A stretch of 20,223 nucleotides of DNA from a virus: positions 1-20,223 of the IMG/VR virus record IMGVR_UViG_3300032087_004734; one strand, given 5' to 3'. The notes beneath the pieces are model-generated. The model had not been told where the DNA came from and did no database searches. It saw only the letters and a list, made by a program, of their open reading frames with translations. Made by a program: the position numbers and the translations under genes. Below, one piece after another: positions 7,297 to 14,993 of the stretch. Each line of letters begins with the position of its first letter. The first letter of the stretch is position 1.

Positions 7297-7348
7297 GAAT
7301 CGGTAAGTCGATGACATAATCTTTGTTCGAATGAATAAAGATATAGGG

Positions 7349-7377
7349 AACCCCGTCCTTGTGGCGGGGTTTTCTTA
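7349..7377 (+). terminator. Rho-independent terminator after major capsid gene
   Basis: AACCCCG (7349-7355) pairs with CGGGGTT (7365-7371) around a 9-nt loop, followed by a T-rich tail TTTTCTT overlapping the stem end. This is the only clear intrinsic terminator in the window and separates the head transcript from the neck genes. Confidence 0.85.
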
Positions 7378-7404
7378 TTAGTGGGATAAAATAAGAAAGT
7401 CTAA

Positions 7405-7415
7405 AACTATTTATA
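7405..7415 (+). promoter_or_regulatory. Candidate late promoter motif AACTATTTATA (before neck genes)
   Basis: AACTATTTATA matches the TACTATTTA core with one difference at the first base. It lies downstream of the capsid terminator and 17 nt before the ATG at 7433, where a fresh promoter for the neck genes would be expected. The ribosome site GAGG is at 7422-7425. Confidence 0.4.
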
Positions 7416-7432
7416 CAAAGCGAGGAAGTTAG

Positions 7433-8683
7433 ATGCCAACTAATCTACAACCAGTTAGCACCACAAGTGCTGTTGTTCTGCCTTCGACAGGGACCCACTC
7501 CGATGTAGAGTCTGCTTTGTCTTATGGTGTGTATACCACAGATGCATTCATTAGTGGTGCAGTAGATCAAGTATCTTATACCTACAATAAGTTAGGTGGT
7601 AGAGTTCTTGATTTAGAAATAACACCAGAAATAGTTTATAATGCATATGAAGAAGCGTGCTTAGAGTATTCTTACTTGGTAAACACACACCAAGCTAAGA
7701 ATGTCCTTTCTGACATGCTAGGTAACACTACAGGGTCTTTTGACCAGGACGGTGAGTTTACTGAATATGCTAATGGCACAGATGTAAAGCCAAATTTGAA
7801 ATTTCCTCGTTTTCAGCTTGGGTATGCCACCCATGTTGGGCGTGGGAGTAGCGTCCATGCCGGCATAGGTGCATCACAAACAGTTTATTCTGCTTCTTTT
7901 GTTCCTCGAAACGACGTTCAAGACTATGATCTTCAGGCAATCATATATTCTGCCTCATTAGAAGCAGATTCACCATTCCAAGATGCCGTAGGCAGAAGTG
8001 CAATAACAATACAGAGAGTGTACTATCGGACACCACAGACAATGTGGAGCTTTTTTGGAGGATATTCCATAGGGGCAGTTGGCAACCTGTCAACTTATGG
8101 GATGTATGCGGATGATAGTGCATTTCAGCTAGTACCAGCATGGCAAAATGTCCTACAGGCTTATGCTTTTGAAGAAGACATGAATGTCCGTGCATCACAT
8201 TACTCTTTTAGGATCAATAATAATAAACTAAGAATTTTCCCAACCCCTGACGGACTAAATCCCGATAGATTTTGGGTAGACTTTAGAGTATCTGAAGACG
8301 CTTTCCAGGAAGAGTTTGATAGAAAATATGGTGCTGATGGTGTTAATAATATGAATACACTTCCATTTCCAAATGTACCATATAAAAATATCAATAGCAT
8401 TGGCAAGCAGTGGATTAGAAGATTCGCTCTATCTCTATCTAAAGAAACTCTGGGACAAGTTCGTTCAAAGTTGGCTAGTATACCAATACCTGGAAACGAG
8501 GTAACCCTAAACGGACCATCTTTAATATCAGAAGCAAAAGACGAGCAAAATGCTCTCAGGGATGAATTGAAGACTGTTCTTGATGAGATGGCTTATGGTG
8601 CCCTCATGGAAGGTGATGCACAATTGCAAAACAACTTGTCTGAAGTAATCAAACATGTGCCAACTGGCATATACGTAGGATAA
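7433..8683 (+). CDS. 13: Neck / head-tail connector protein (gp13-like)
   Basis: The 416-residue protein is the first of three neck genes between capsid and sheath. The segment LDLEITPEIVYNAYEEACLE (about 60-79) is a helical motif of the sort seen in head-tail adaptor proteins. Near the C-terminus, LGQVRSKLASIPIPGNEVTL followed by NG resembles the end of gp13-type neck proteins of marine T4-like phages, followed by a charged helix (EAKDEQNALRDELKTVLDEM). T4 gp13 is shorter (309). It would bind the portal ring after packaging and prepare the head for tail joining. The start has a GAGGAAG ribosome site. The next gene begins 4 nt after the stop. The neck role is well supported by context; the exact T4 equivalence is recalled from family patterns. 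Confidence 0.7.
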   Translation: MPTNLQPVSTTSAVVLPSTGTHSDVESALSYGVYTTDAFISGAVDQVSYTYNKLGGRVLDLEITPEIVYNAYEEACLEYSYLVNTHQAKNVLSDMLGNTTGSFDQDGEFTEYANGTDVKPNLKFPRFQLGYATHVGRGSSVHAGIGASQTVYSASFVPRNDVQDYDLQAIIYSASLEADSPFQDAVGRSAITIQRVYYRTPQTMWSFFGGYSIGAVGNLSTYGMYADDSAFQLVPAWQNVLQAYAFEEDMNVRASHYSFRINNNKLRIFPTPDGLNPDRFWVDFRVSEDAFQEEFDRKYGADGVNNMNTLPFPNVPYKNINSIGKQWIRRFALSLSKETLGQVRSKLASIPIPGNEVTLNGPSLISEAKDEQNALRDELKTVLDEMAYGALMEGDAQLQNNLSEVIKHVPTGIYVG

Positions 8684-8687
8684 TTAG

Positions 8688-9203
8688 ATGGCTTCACGAA
8701 ACAGATGGACTCAACCTAGCTCGCCACCACCACCTCTTTTTGTTGGAAAAGCAGAGCGTGACTTTGTTAAGCAAATAAATGACGAAATAATAGAACACGT
8801 CATAGGTCAGCAGTTATTGTATTTTCCAATCGATAGAAATAGAACAAATTATAATGAACTATATGGAGAAGCAATAGACAAGACTTTTCTTCCTCCTATT
8901 AGAGTTTATAGCTTGGTAGAGTTCAATGGTTCTGATAGAAAACAGGAAGAATATGGCTTTGACAACCTCTATAACATAACAGTTCACTTTCACAAAAGAA
9001 GATTGACACAAGATCAAAATTTATTTGCTCGTCTCGGAGATTTCGTGCAATATGATGGAATGTACTTTGAGATAGTAGATATTTCTGAACCAAGATATCT
9101 GTTCGGACAGGACAGTGATTTTGCCGACGGCACTTCTTTGGAAATCTCAGCAGTCTGTAGACAAGCTAGAAAAGGTTTATTCAATCCTGGAAAAAACATT
9201 TGA
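8688..9203 (+). CDS. 14: Neck / head-closure protein (gp14-like)
   Basis: This 171-residue protein contains LLYFPIDRNRTNYNELYGEA (about 43-62), the pattern of phage head-closure or neck proteins in which a YGEA segment precedes a beta-barrel. Later segments (YNITVHFHKRRL, LGDFVQYDGMYFEIVDISEP, LEISAVCRQARKGLF) fit a small barrel with a C-terminal strand. T4 gp14 is longer (256), so this is a compact version if orthologous. Its role would be to plug or extend the portal-adaptor channel and dock the tail. Context is strong: it sits between the gp13-like and gp15-like genes with spacers of 4 and 12 nt. The ribosome site is a modest AGGA. A generic stopper protein is the alternative name for the same job. 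Confidence 0.65.
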   Translation: MASRNRWTQPSSPPPPLFVGKAERDFVKQINDEIIEHVIGQQLLYFPIDRNRTNYNELYGEAIDKTFLPPIRVYSLVEFNGSDRKQEEYGFDNLYNITVHFHKRRLTQDQNLFARLGDFVQYDGMYFEIVDISEPRYLFGQDSDFADGTSLEISAVCRQARKGLFNPGKNI

Positions 9204-9215
9204 GGAAAATAGCCA

Positions 9216-10106
9216 ATGCCTAAGAGAACAGATTTAAATGAAAAATTAGAGTCTGAATATCCTTTCTCACCGTCTACTCTGGAGAGTATCGATAAAGCTC
9301 TTTATAATTTTATAAACGATGATCTAAATGTATCCTGTGACACTAACAGTGGCTTCAAGAAAGTACCAATAATCTTTGCTACTCCAGAAAGGGCATTTCA
9401 AATAAAAGACATACCAGATGAGGGCAGCATCAGAACGGATGGTAGGGTCCTAGAGTACCCCTTGATTTCGATTATTCGAACCAATCTTGTAAAGAACCCT
9501 CAAAACAAAGCAAAATACGGAGTACACATACCTCCATACTACGATTTCTATAAAAAGGGTGGCTCTATCCCAATAGCTAGAAGGGTGGTACAGGACAAAA
9601 CAAGAAACTTTGCCAATGCTGAGGCTAAAAAAAGGTTCGGAGCAAGTACAAACGAAAATTATGACAACTTTCCGTTCCAAAATAAAGAGGTTGTGTATGA
9701 AACATTGTATGCACCAATGCCTACCTATGTCGAAGTCAACTATGACATTAAAATGATCTCTAACTACCAGCAACAAATGAACCAAATGCTGGCTCCTTTC
9801 CTAGCCAGGTTCTCAACGCCAGCCGTTTTTAACATTTATCATGAAAAAAACACATATGAGGCTTTTGTGGAGCAAAACTTTAACAACGAGAGCAATAATG
9901 CGGGATTACAGACCGACGAAAGGATCTTTAGGACCACTGCTAATATTAAAGTTTTGGGATATCTTGTCGGGGAGCAGGAAAATCAAGAGACACCCGCTGT
10001 AATTGTCCGTGAATCTGCTGCGAAAGTTACTATTGGCAGAGAAAGAGTTGTTGTTGGTGACGAACCAGAATTTCACGCAGGAAGAAAAGATAAATATAGA
10101 CGATAA
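9216..10106 (+). CDS. 15: Tail terminator / sheath terminator protein (gp15-like)
   Basis: The 296-residue product fits T4 gp15 (272), the hexamer that caps tube and sheath and joins the tail to the head. Shared layout: VPIIFATPERAF near residues 49-60 corresponds to gp15 VPITYASKEHF; LEYPLISIIRTNL near 79-91 corresponds to the gp15 segment around LPRINLHLVDF; and VNYDIKMISNYQQQMNQML with PFLARFSTPAVF near 172-204 corresponds to the gp15 region MIYELSIFTRYEDDMFQIV with LPYFQPHF. A final strand pair (RIFRTTANIKVLGYLVG) matches the gp15 barrel end. The C-terminal tail is basic. GAGGA precedes the ATG. It lies directly before the sheath gene. By-eye alignment and synteny agree. Confidence 0.8.
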   Translation: MPKRTDLNEKLESEYPFSPSTLESIDKALYNFINDDLNVSCDTNSGFKKVPIIFATPERAFQIKDIPDEGSIRTDGRVLEYPLISIIRTNLVKNPQNKAKYGVHIPPYYDFYKKGGSIPIARRVVQDKTRNFANAEAKKRFGASTNENYDNFPFQNKEVVYETLYAPMPTYVEVNYDIKMISNYQQQMNQMLAPFLARFSTPAVFNIYHEKNTYEAFVEQNFNNESNNAGLQTDERIFRTTANIKVLGYLVGEQENQETPAVIVRESAAKVTIGRERVVVGDEPEFHAGRKDKYRR

Positions 10107-10133
10107 TCTAGTAGGGAGTTTGGAAATACGACC

Positions 10134-10144
10134 TACTATTTATT
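10134..10144 (+). promoter_or_regulatory. Candidate late promoter motif TACTATTTATT (before sheath)
   Basis: TACTATTTATT is identical over 11 bases to the copy before the scaffold gene. It lies in the 99-nt gap between the tail terminator and sheath genes, 61 nt before the sheath ATG. A TATAAACC at 10159-10166 is an alternative -10-like element in the same gap. Confidence 0.4.
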
Positions 10145-10205
10145 ATTGGTGTTTAGTGTATAAACCCTGCGAATATTTTATGCTAACCGAGGAGAAAACA
10201 TTTCG

Positions 10206-13200
10206 ATGGCTGATAACTCTTCCAGAAAATTTAAGTTTATATCACCTGGTGTCTTCATTAAGGAGATCGACAACTCAGAGCTTCCTGCTGTACCAGCAGA
10301 AGTTGGTCCTCTTCTAATAGGAAGAGCCAGGAAAGGTCCGGCTAACAAGCCAGTTCAAATAACCTCATACTCTGACTTCGTTCAGACTTTTGGTAACCCA
10401 TCTGCTGGTAATGAAGGTGGTGATGTTTGGCGTGTTGGTGATTTTAATGCTCCAACCTATGCTCCTTTTGCAGCAAAAGCGTGGCTTGCTAGCAGCAATC
10501 CAATTACTTATATCAGAGCGCTTGGTGATGAGTCAGAAGGATATACTGCTGCAACTGGTCGAGCCGGGTGGAACCTAGATGCTACACAAGGGACGTCTTT
10601 AGCTCAAGGTGGTGCCTATGGTCTTCTTGTTTTCCCAAGTGGCAGTGGAACTGAGAATTTGACTGGTACTCTTGCAGCACAGTTTTACTGCCAAGACAGC
10701 CGAGTTCTTTTGTCGGGTAGTGTTAGAGGTACTGATAATGGCGGTTCGTTTGGTTCTACCCTGATTGATTTGGGTACAAACCTAGATAGCATTCCTTTGG
10801 TGTTTACTGGTAGCGATATGAACCATAAAGAGTTTGTTAGTTTTAACGAAAGCAAACCAAATTATATTCGTAGGGTTCTCAATACAGACCCAACAGTCAC
10901 AAACAGTACAATTACAAACAGTGAAACTCAAACATTTTATCAAGGCGGAAAGTACTTTCTTGGAGAAACATACGAGAACCGTATTGGTGAGGGTTCTTCT
11001 ACATCACTAGGTCTTTTGAATGTTGGCGGTGGTGTTAGTAAATATTATGGTGCCATTGTTCCAATGGTAACTAAAACTGCTGCTACAACATTTACTAACG
11101 ATCAGGCTAATTTCTTGGGCGCAGCAAGAAAAGCATCTACAGGATGGTTCTTCTCTCAAGACCTCGGATCAAACCCAGCCGCATACGCACACAAGAACAT
11201 GCAGAGGTTGTTCCGTATTGAAGCATTAACCGCTGGTGAAAACTTCAATAGAGATGTAAAGATTTCTATCGCAAACATTAAAGCAGGCAGAGGAGACTTC
11301 CAACCTTATGGCAGCTTCTCTCTTCTAGTTCGTTCCTTGAATGACACTGATAACAATCAAGTTATCTTGGAAAGATATGACAACTTGAACTTGAATCCTG
11401 CTTCTCCAAATTATATCGCTGCTCGAATTGGTGATAAATATCAAGTCTATTCTCAGGCAGAGAAGAGATCCACAGAATACGGTGAATTTGAAAATAGATC
11501 AAATTATATTAGAGTTGTAATGGATCCTGATATCGCTGCTGGTATTGGTGAGACTAGGTTGCTACCTTTTGGTGTTTTTGGACCACCTAAATATCGAGAC
11601 GTAACAATTACCTCTGGTTCAACAGGTTTGCAAAATCTTGCTTCAATACCCGATGGAGACCCAGTAACAGCGGCAGGTCCACTTTCTGCTCTAACCATGA
11701 TTGCTCCTGGCGCTTCAGCATCTTTTGGCGCTGACGGTCACGATATTCAAGATAAAGGAACATATGTTGCTGCACCTCTTCTTATGAGATATGCTGATGA
11801 TCGAGCCAGAGGGGATGTTCTTACAACTAAATTTACAGGTTCAATTAAATTCCCAGCACCTGTTTGCAGAGCCAGTTCTTTACAAGGTTCTCCAAGGTCT
11901 CTAGATAACACATTCTGGGGTGTCTGGACTGGTAAAGCCTGGAACAACGCTCAATATAATCATGAGATGTCTGACTATCTTAGACCAAGAAACTTTGACG
12001 CATCTAGCGAGTCTTCTGTTTATGATCCAGCACAGGATGTTGATGGTGAGACCACAAATAGTGGCTCTAGCCCTCTTGTTCTTTCATACGCATTCTCTCT
12101 TGATGATGTTGCTGGAACTCTCAATGGCACCGCACTTAGCGGCGCTGCTACTTGGGCCAGCGGTAACAGAGCCGGCTCAACTAGTATTAGTGCAAACTAC
12201 AGCTACACTGGCACACTAGATGCAGGTATAGATAGGTTCACCACAGTTCTTGCTGGTGGGTCTGATGGCTATAATAAAACTGAGCGTGATCCATTTGCAA
12301 ACAAAGATATGGATGGGAAAACAGAACAAACATCTTATGGGTTGTTCTCCCTACGCAAGGCTGTAAACATTGCATCTGATCCCGAAGTGGTCCAGATGAA
12401 TGCAATATCAATTCCAGGCGTTTGGGCTCCAGGAGTAACAAATTATGTTCTTGACACAGCAGAGTCAAGAGGTGATGCTCTTGCAGTGGTTGATTTGCAG
12501 TACGGCTGGACTCCTCAAGCCGAAACAAATGACGATCCAGTTACAGCAAACGCAGGAAACACTCCAAAAGCTGCTGCTGATGCTCTTGCTAATAGAAGCA
12601 TAAACAACAGTTACGGTGCTGCATACTATCCATGGGTACGCATCTATGATGATAACTCAGATAGATCTTTGTGGGCTCCACCTAGCGTCGCAGCTTTGGG
12701 TGTTCTATCTAACACAGATAGGCTTCGTGCCCCATGGTTCGCTCCCGCTGGATTCACCAGAGGTGGGCTTTCTGAGGGTGCTGCTGGTATTCCTGTTACA
12801 GATGTAACTCGTCGCTTGACTTCTGACGATAGAGACTTGTTGTATGACAACAACATTAACCCTATCGCCAAGTTCCCTGCTGAAGGAATTGTTGTTTTCG
12901 GTCAAAAGACCTTACAACAGACAGCATCAGCCCTTGATCGAATCAATGTTCGTCGCTTGATGATCTACTTGAAGCGTGAAATTTCATTCATCGCCTCAAG
13001 ACTATTGTTCGGTCCAAATACCTCAGTAACCTGGGATACCTTCAAGGGGCAGGCTCTTCCAATCCTTAGAGATGTGAAGACAGATTTTGGTATTGAAGAC
13101 TTCAAGTTGATTTTGGACGAATCTACCACTACGCCTGACTTGGTTGACAGAAACATAATCTATGCTAAGTTGCTAGTAAAACCAACTCGTGCAGTTGAGT

Positions 13201-13253
13201 ACTTTGCTATTGACTTCGTAGTCACAAATAGTGGAGCATCTTTCGAGGATTAA
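10206..13253 (+). CDS. 18: Tail sheath protein (T4 gp18-like), enlarged
   Basis: This is the contractile sheath subunit. The N-terminal motif FISPGVFIKEIDNS (about 11-24) followed by VPAEVGPLLIGRARKGP is the standard start of T4-like sheath proteins. The C-terminal domain (about 890-1015) carries RINVRRLMIYLKREISFIAS, then FGIEDFKLILDESTTTPDLV and VKPTRAVEYFAIDFVVTN, all typical of the conserved core that holds the sheath on the tube. At 1015 residues it is much longer than T4 gp18 (659); the surplus lies in the middle, where sheath proteins carry surface-exposed insertion domains. The GAGGAG ribosome site at 10189-10194 supports the ATG. The tube gene follows, as in T4. Identification is confident; the insertion boundaries are estimated. 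Confidence 0.95.
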   Translation: MADNSSRKFKFISPGVFIKEIDNSELPAVPAEVGPLLIGRARKGPANKPVQITSYSDFVQTFGNPSAGNEGGDVWRVGDFNAPTYAPFAAKAWLASSNPITYIRALGDESEGYTAATGRAGWNLDATQGTSLAQGGAYGLLVFPSGSGTENLTGTLAAQFYCQDSRVLLSGSVRGTDNGGSFGSTLIDLGTNLDSIPLVFTGSDMNHKEFVSFNESKPNYIRRVLNTDPTVTNSTITNSETQTFYQGGKYFLGETYENRIGEGSSTSLGLLNVGGGVSKYYGAIVPMVTKTAATTFTNDQANFLGAARKASTGWFFSQDLGSNPAAYAHKNMQRLFRIEALTAGENFNRDVKISIANIKAGRGDFQPYGSFSLLVRSLNDTDNNQVILERYDNLNLNPASPNYIAARIGDKYQVYSQAEKRSTEYGEFENRSNYIRVVMDPDIAAGIGETRLLPFGVFGPPKYRDVTITSGSTGLQNLASIPDGDPVTAAGPLSALTMIAPGASASFGADGHDIQDKGTYVAAPLLMRYADDRARGDVLTTKFTGSIKFPAPVCRASSLQGSPRSLDNTFWGVWTGKAWNNAQYNHEMSDYLRPRNFDASSESSVYDPAQDVDGETTNSGSSPLVLSYAFSLDDVAGTLNGTALSGAATWASGNRAGSTSISANYSYTGTLDAGIDRFTTVLAGGSDGYNKTERDPFANKDMDGKTEQTSYGLFSLRKAVNIASDPEVVQMNAISIPGVWAPGVTNYVLDTAESRGDALAVVDLQYGWTPQAETNDDPVTANAGNTPKAAADALANRSINNSYGAAYYPWVRIYDDNSDRSLWAPPSVAALGVLSNTDRLRAPWFAPAGFTRGGLSEGAAGIPVTDVTRRLTSDDRDLLYDNNINPIAKFPAEGIVVFGQKTLQQTASALDRINVRRLMIYLKREISFIASRLLFGPNTSVTWDTFKGQALPILRDVKTDFGIEDFKLILDESTTTPDLVDRNIIYAKLLVKPTRAVEYFAIDFVVTNSGASFED

Positions 13254-13262
13254 TTGAGATGC

Positions 13263-13271
13263 TACTACTTA
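13263..13271 (+). promoter_or_regulatory. Candidate late promoter motif TACTACTTA (before tube)
   Basis: TACTACTTA differs at one base from TACTATTTA. It lies in the 39-nt gap between sheath and tube genes, followed at once by AAGGAG (13276-13281) and the tube ATG at 13293. It would allow the tube gene to be transcribed separately at high level. Confidence 0.3.
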
Positions 13272-13292
13272 CTATAAGGAGCTAAAAAACAA

Positions 13293-13862
13293 ATGGCAAG
13301 TCTATTTTGGACCAATTCAAAAAGCGAACCAAAACGCAGGTACCGATTTGAACTGAGTTTTTCTTCTCGTGGTGACGAGACCAGGGGTTCTATTCCAGTC
13401 TGGACTGTGAAGACCGCTGCTAAGCCTCGTGCATCAGTCAATGTAGTAGAACATCAGTACATCGATCACACATTCAAGTACCCTGGAAGAGTAACCTGGG
13501 AAACCATCCAGGTAACATTGGTTGATCCTGTCAACCCTGACTTGTCATACTCTTTCCTTGATGTTCTAGGCGCTGCTGGTTACAAGTATCCAACCGACGC
13601 TGCTCTCTCTAAGAACAGCTTGAGCAAAGATGCTTTCAGAAGAGCCATTGGTTCTGTGTTCCTTAAGCAGCTTGACGACCAAGGTAGACCAATCGAAGAG
13701 TGGGAACTTATCAACCCATTCATCACCAGCATTGACTTTGGTGGAACTTTGAGCTATGAAGATGACATGATGAATGAGATCACCATTGAACTAGCGTTCG
13801 ATTGGGCTCAGTTGAACTTCACAACTCAAGGCGTCCCTAGTAGCACAGGACAGGGCGCATAA
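13293..13862 (+). CDS. 19: Tail tube protein (T4 gp19-like)
   Basis: The 189-residue protein matches T4 gp19 in size (163) and position, directly after the sheath gene. The region FKYPGRVTWETIQVTLVDPV (about 62-81) and the C-terminal WELINPFITSIDFGGTLSYE (about 142-161), followed by MMNEITIELAFDWAQL, follow the tube-protein pattern of a beta-barrel that stacks into hexameric rings. It forms the inner channel for DNA. The ribosome site AAGGAG at 13276-13281 is strong. The C-terminus ends in a Ser/Gly/Gln-rich tail. The gap that follows carries another copy of the intergenic motif. Confidence 0.9.
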   Translation: MASLFWTNSKSEPKRRYRFELSFSSRGDETRGSIPVWTVKTAAKPRASVNVVEHQYIDHTFKYPGRVTWETIQVTLVDPVNPDLSYSFLDVLGAAGYKYPTDAALSKNSLSKDAFRRAIGSVFLKQLDDQGRPIEEWELINPFITSIDFGGTLSYEDDMMNEITIELAFDWAQLNFTTQGVPSSTGQGA

Positions 13863-13887
13863 AAAATAAACAAATTTTCAATAGTGT

Positions 13888-13897
13888 AATACTATTA
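13888..13897 (+). promoter_or_regulatory. Candidate late promoter motif AATACTATTA (before gp26-like)
   Basis: AATACTATTA holds the TACTATT core, 22 nt before the ATG at 13920. The preceding AATAGT (13880-13885) can pair with ACTATT (13891-13896), so this copy also lies in a small inverted repeat. Confidence 0.35.
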
Positions 13898-13919
13898 GAA
13901 AAAAGAAAGGTTATAAAAT

Positions 13920-14783
13920 ATGAGTAGAAACCAGAATAGACTGGGAATTGAAGAAGAAAAATTCTTACAGGACGAGACACCCGCACCTTTCACAGGTCAG
14001 GAGTCTGGTCCTGCTTTTAATTGGTCTGTACCAACAGAACTAGTTGAACTACCTAGCAAGGGTCTGTTTTACCCAGCAAATCACCCTCTTCATAAACAAG
14101 AGACTGTTGAGATTCGCTACATGACAGCGAAAGAAGAAGATTTGCTAACTTCTAGAGCACTTCTCAGAGAAGGCGTAGCATTAGACCGTATGCTTGCTAA
14201 TCTCCTTGTAGATAGAAGCATTGATATCGGCACTTTGCTCCTCGGCGACAAAAATGCACTTTTAGTAGCTGCCAGAAGAACAGGGTACGGACCAGAGTAT
14301 GAGACCTCTGTCACCTGTCCTTCGTGCGAAGAGAAATCAGAATTCTCTTTTGATATCTCTGAACCAAAGTCTGTTGAGTTTGAAGAGCAAGCCAATGCAT
14401 GGGGTGTCTCTTATAGCGATGAGGGACATGTCAACATTAAGTTACCCATGACAAAGGCTGTAGTTACTTGTCGTTTGTTGACCTCAGAGGATGAAGTGAG
14501 GCTAGCAAAAGAGTTGCAGCGCAAAGAGAAGAAAAAAATAACATCCTCATCTACTACCGATACTCTAAGGGCAATTATCGTCGCAGTAAATGGAGACTCA
14601 GACAGAGTGACCCTAGAGTCTTTCATACAGGCTATGCCAGCTAGAGATGGTAGAACATTTCGAATGATTTATGGAGATATTACTCCAAACATTGATTTAA
14701 CCCAATTTTTTGAATGTGGCAATTGCGGTCATGGAGCGGACCTGGAGGTTCCGCTGGGTATTGACTTTTTTTGGCCTGGGTGA
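13920..14783 (+). CDS. 26: Baseplate hub assembly protein (gp26-like), two CxxC pairs
   Basis: The 287-residue protein follows the pattern of the T4 baseplate family that includes gp26: ELPSKGLFYP at 43-52, then VEIRYMTAKEEDLLTS at 63-78, LLREGVALDRMLANLLVDRS at 81-100, and a GDKNALLVAARRTGYG segment at 109-124. It is longer than T4 gp26 (208). Two Cys pairs, C133/C136 (CPSC) and C266/C269 (CGNC), could form one bipartite zinc ribbon. The protein lies between tube and tape measure genes, the place occupied by tail assembly chaperones in many long-tailed phages. It ends DFFWPG at a T7 run where another frame takes over; frame switching there would give an extended product. The ribosome site is a modest AAAGG. 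Confidence 0.8.
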   Translation: MSRNQNRLGIEEEKFLQDETPAPFTGQESGPAFNWSVPTELVELPSKGLFYPANHPLHKQETVEIRYMTAKEEDLLTSRALLREGVALDRMLANLLVDRSIDIGTLLLGDKNALLVAARRTGYGPEYETSVTCPSCEEKSEFSFDISEPKSVEFEEQANAWGVSYSDEGHVNIKLPMTKAVVTCRLLTSEDEVRLAKELQRKEKKKITSSSTTDTLRAIIVAVNGDSDRVTLESFIQAMPARDGRTFRMIYGDITPNIDLTQFFECGNCGHGADLEVPLGIDFFWPG

Positions 14784-14979
14784 TGACTATATCGAAGCTG
14801 TATACGAACAACTCTTCCAATTGAAATATTATGGCGGTTGGAGCTTCTTTGAATCATACAATCTGCCTGTAAGTGTTCGAATGTGGTTTTTAGAGCGATT
14901 GATAAAGCAAAAGCAAGACGAGAATGAGGCAAGCAAGAAAGCATCATCCTCTTCTCGTGGCAAATCCTTTAGAACGTGA
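14731..14979 (+). CDS. Small conserved protein overlapping gp26-like gene; gp51 position or frameshift extension
   Basis: The recognisable part begins GLGDDYIEAVYEQLFQLKYY at the overlap, then GGWSFFESYNLPVSVRMWFL, a Trp/Phe-rich motif pattern I associate with the small protein after gp26 in T4-like phages. It ends in a charged, Ser-rich tail. In T4, gene 51 follows 26, but T4 gp51 is much larger. The frame is open from 14701, after a TAA at 14698-14700. Start choices are poor: TTG 14710, GTG 14716, ATG 14731 (the only ATG, with no ribosome site) and TTG 14761 (GGAGG at 14744-14748, 12 nt upstream). Homology-like sequence begins right after the T7 run, so it may be made only as a gp26-like fusion, as with lambda gpG-GT. 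Coordinates use the ATG; the real N-terminus is uncertain. Confidence 0.65.
   Translation: MERTWRFRWVLTFFGLGDDYIEAVYEQLFQLKYYGGWSFFESYNLPVSVRMWFLERLIKQKQDENEASKKASSSSRGKSFRT
14766..14772 (+). promoter_or_regulatory. T7 run, candidate programmed frameshift site
   Basis: Seven T residues are read as TTT TTT T in the gp26-like frame, three codons before its TGA (14781-14783). A +1 or -2 slip here keeps TTT pairing and moves ribosomes into the overlapping frame that continues to 14979. A -1 slip reaches a stop after 12 further codons and is not productive. Programmed frameshifts at this gene position are well known in long-tailed phages. Confidence 0.45.
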
Positions 14980-14993
14980 TAATATTATTTAGA

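Noticed and set aside
9450-9785. 111-codon minus-strand open frame within the gp15-like gene
   Set aside because: Antisense shadow of a well-supported gene; composition rich in Val/Phe/Cys/His with no family pattern.
10003-10317. Plus-strand 104-codon frame bridging the tail terminator and sheath genes
   Set aside because: It overlaps both confident genes in another frame and covers the candidate promoter gap; no family pattern.
14783-14824. ATG overlapping the gp26-like stop (TGATG) as the start of the next gene
   Set aside because: That frame stops after 13 codons (TGA at 14822-14824); the conserved-looking protein is in a different frame.
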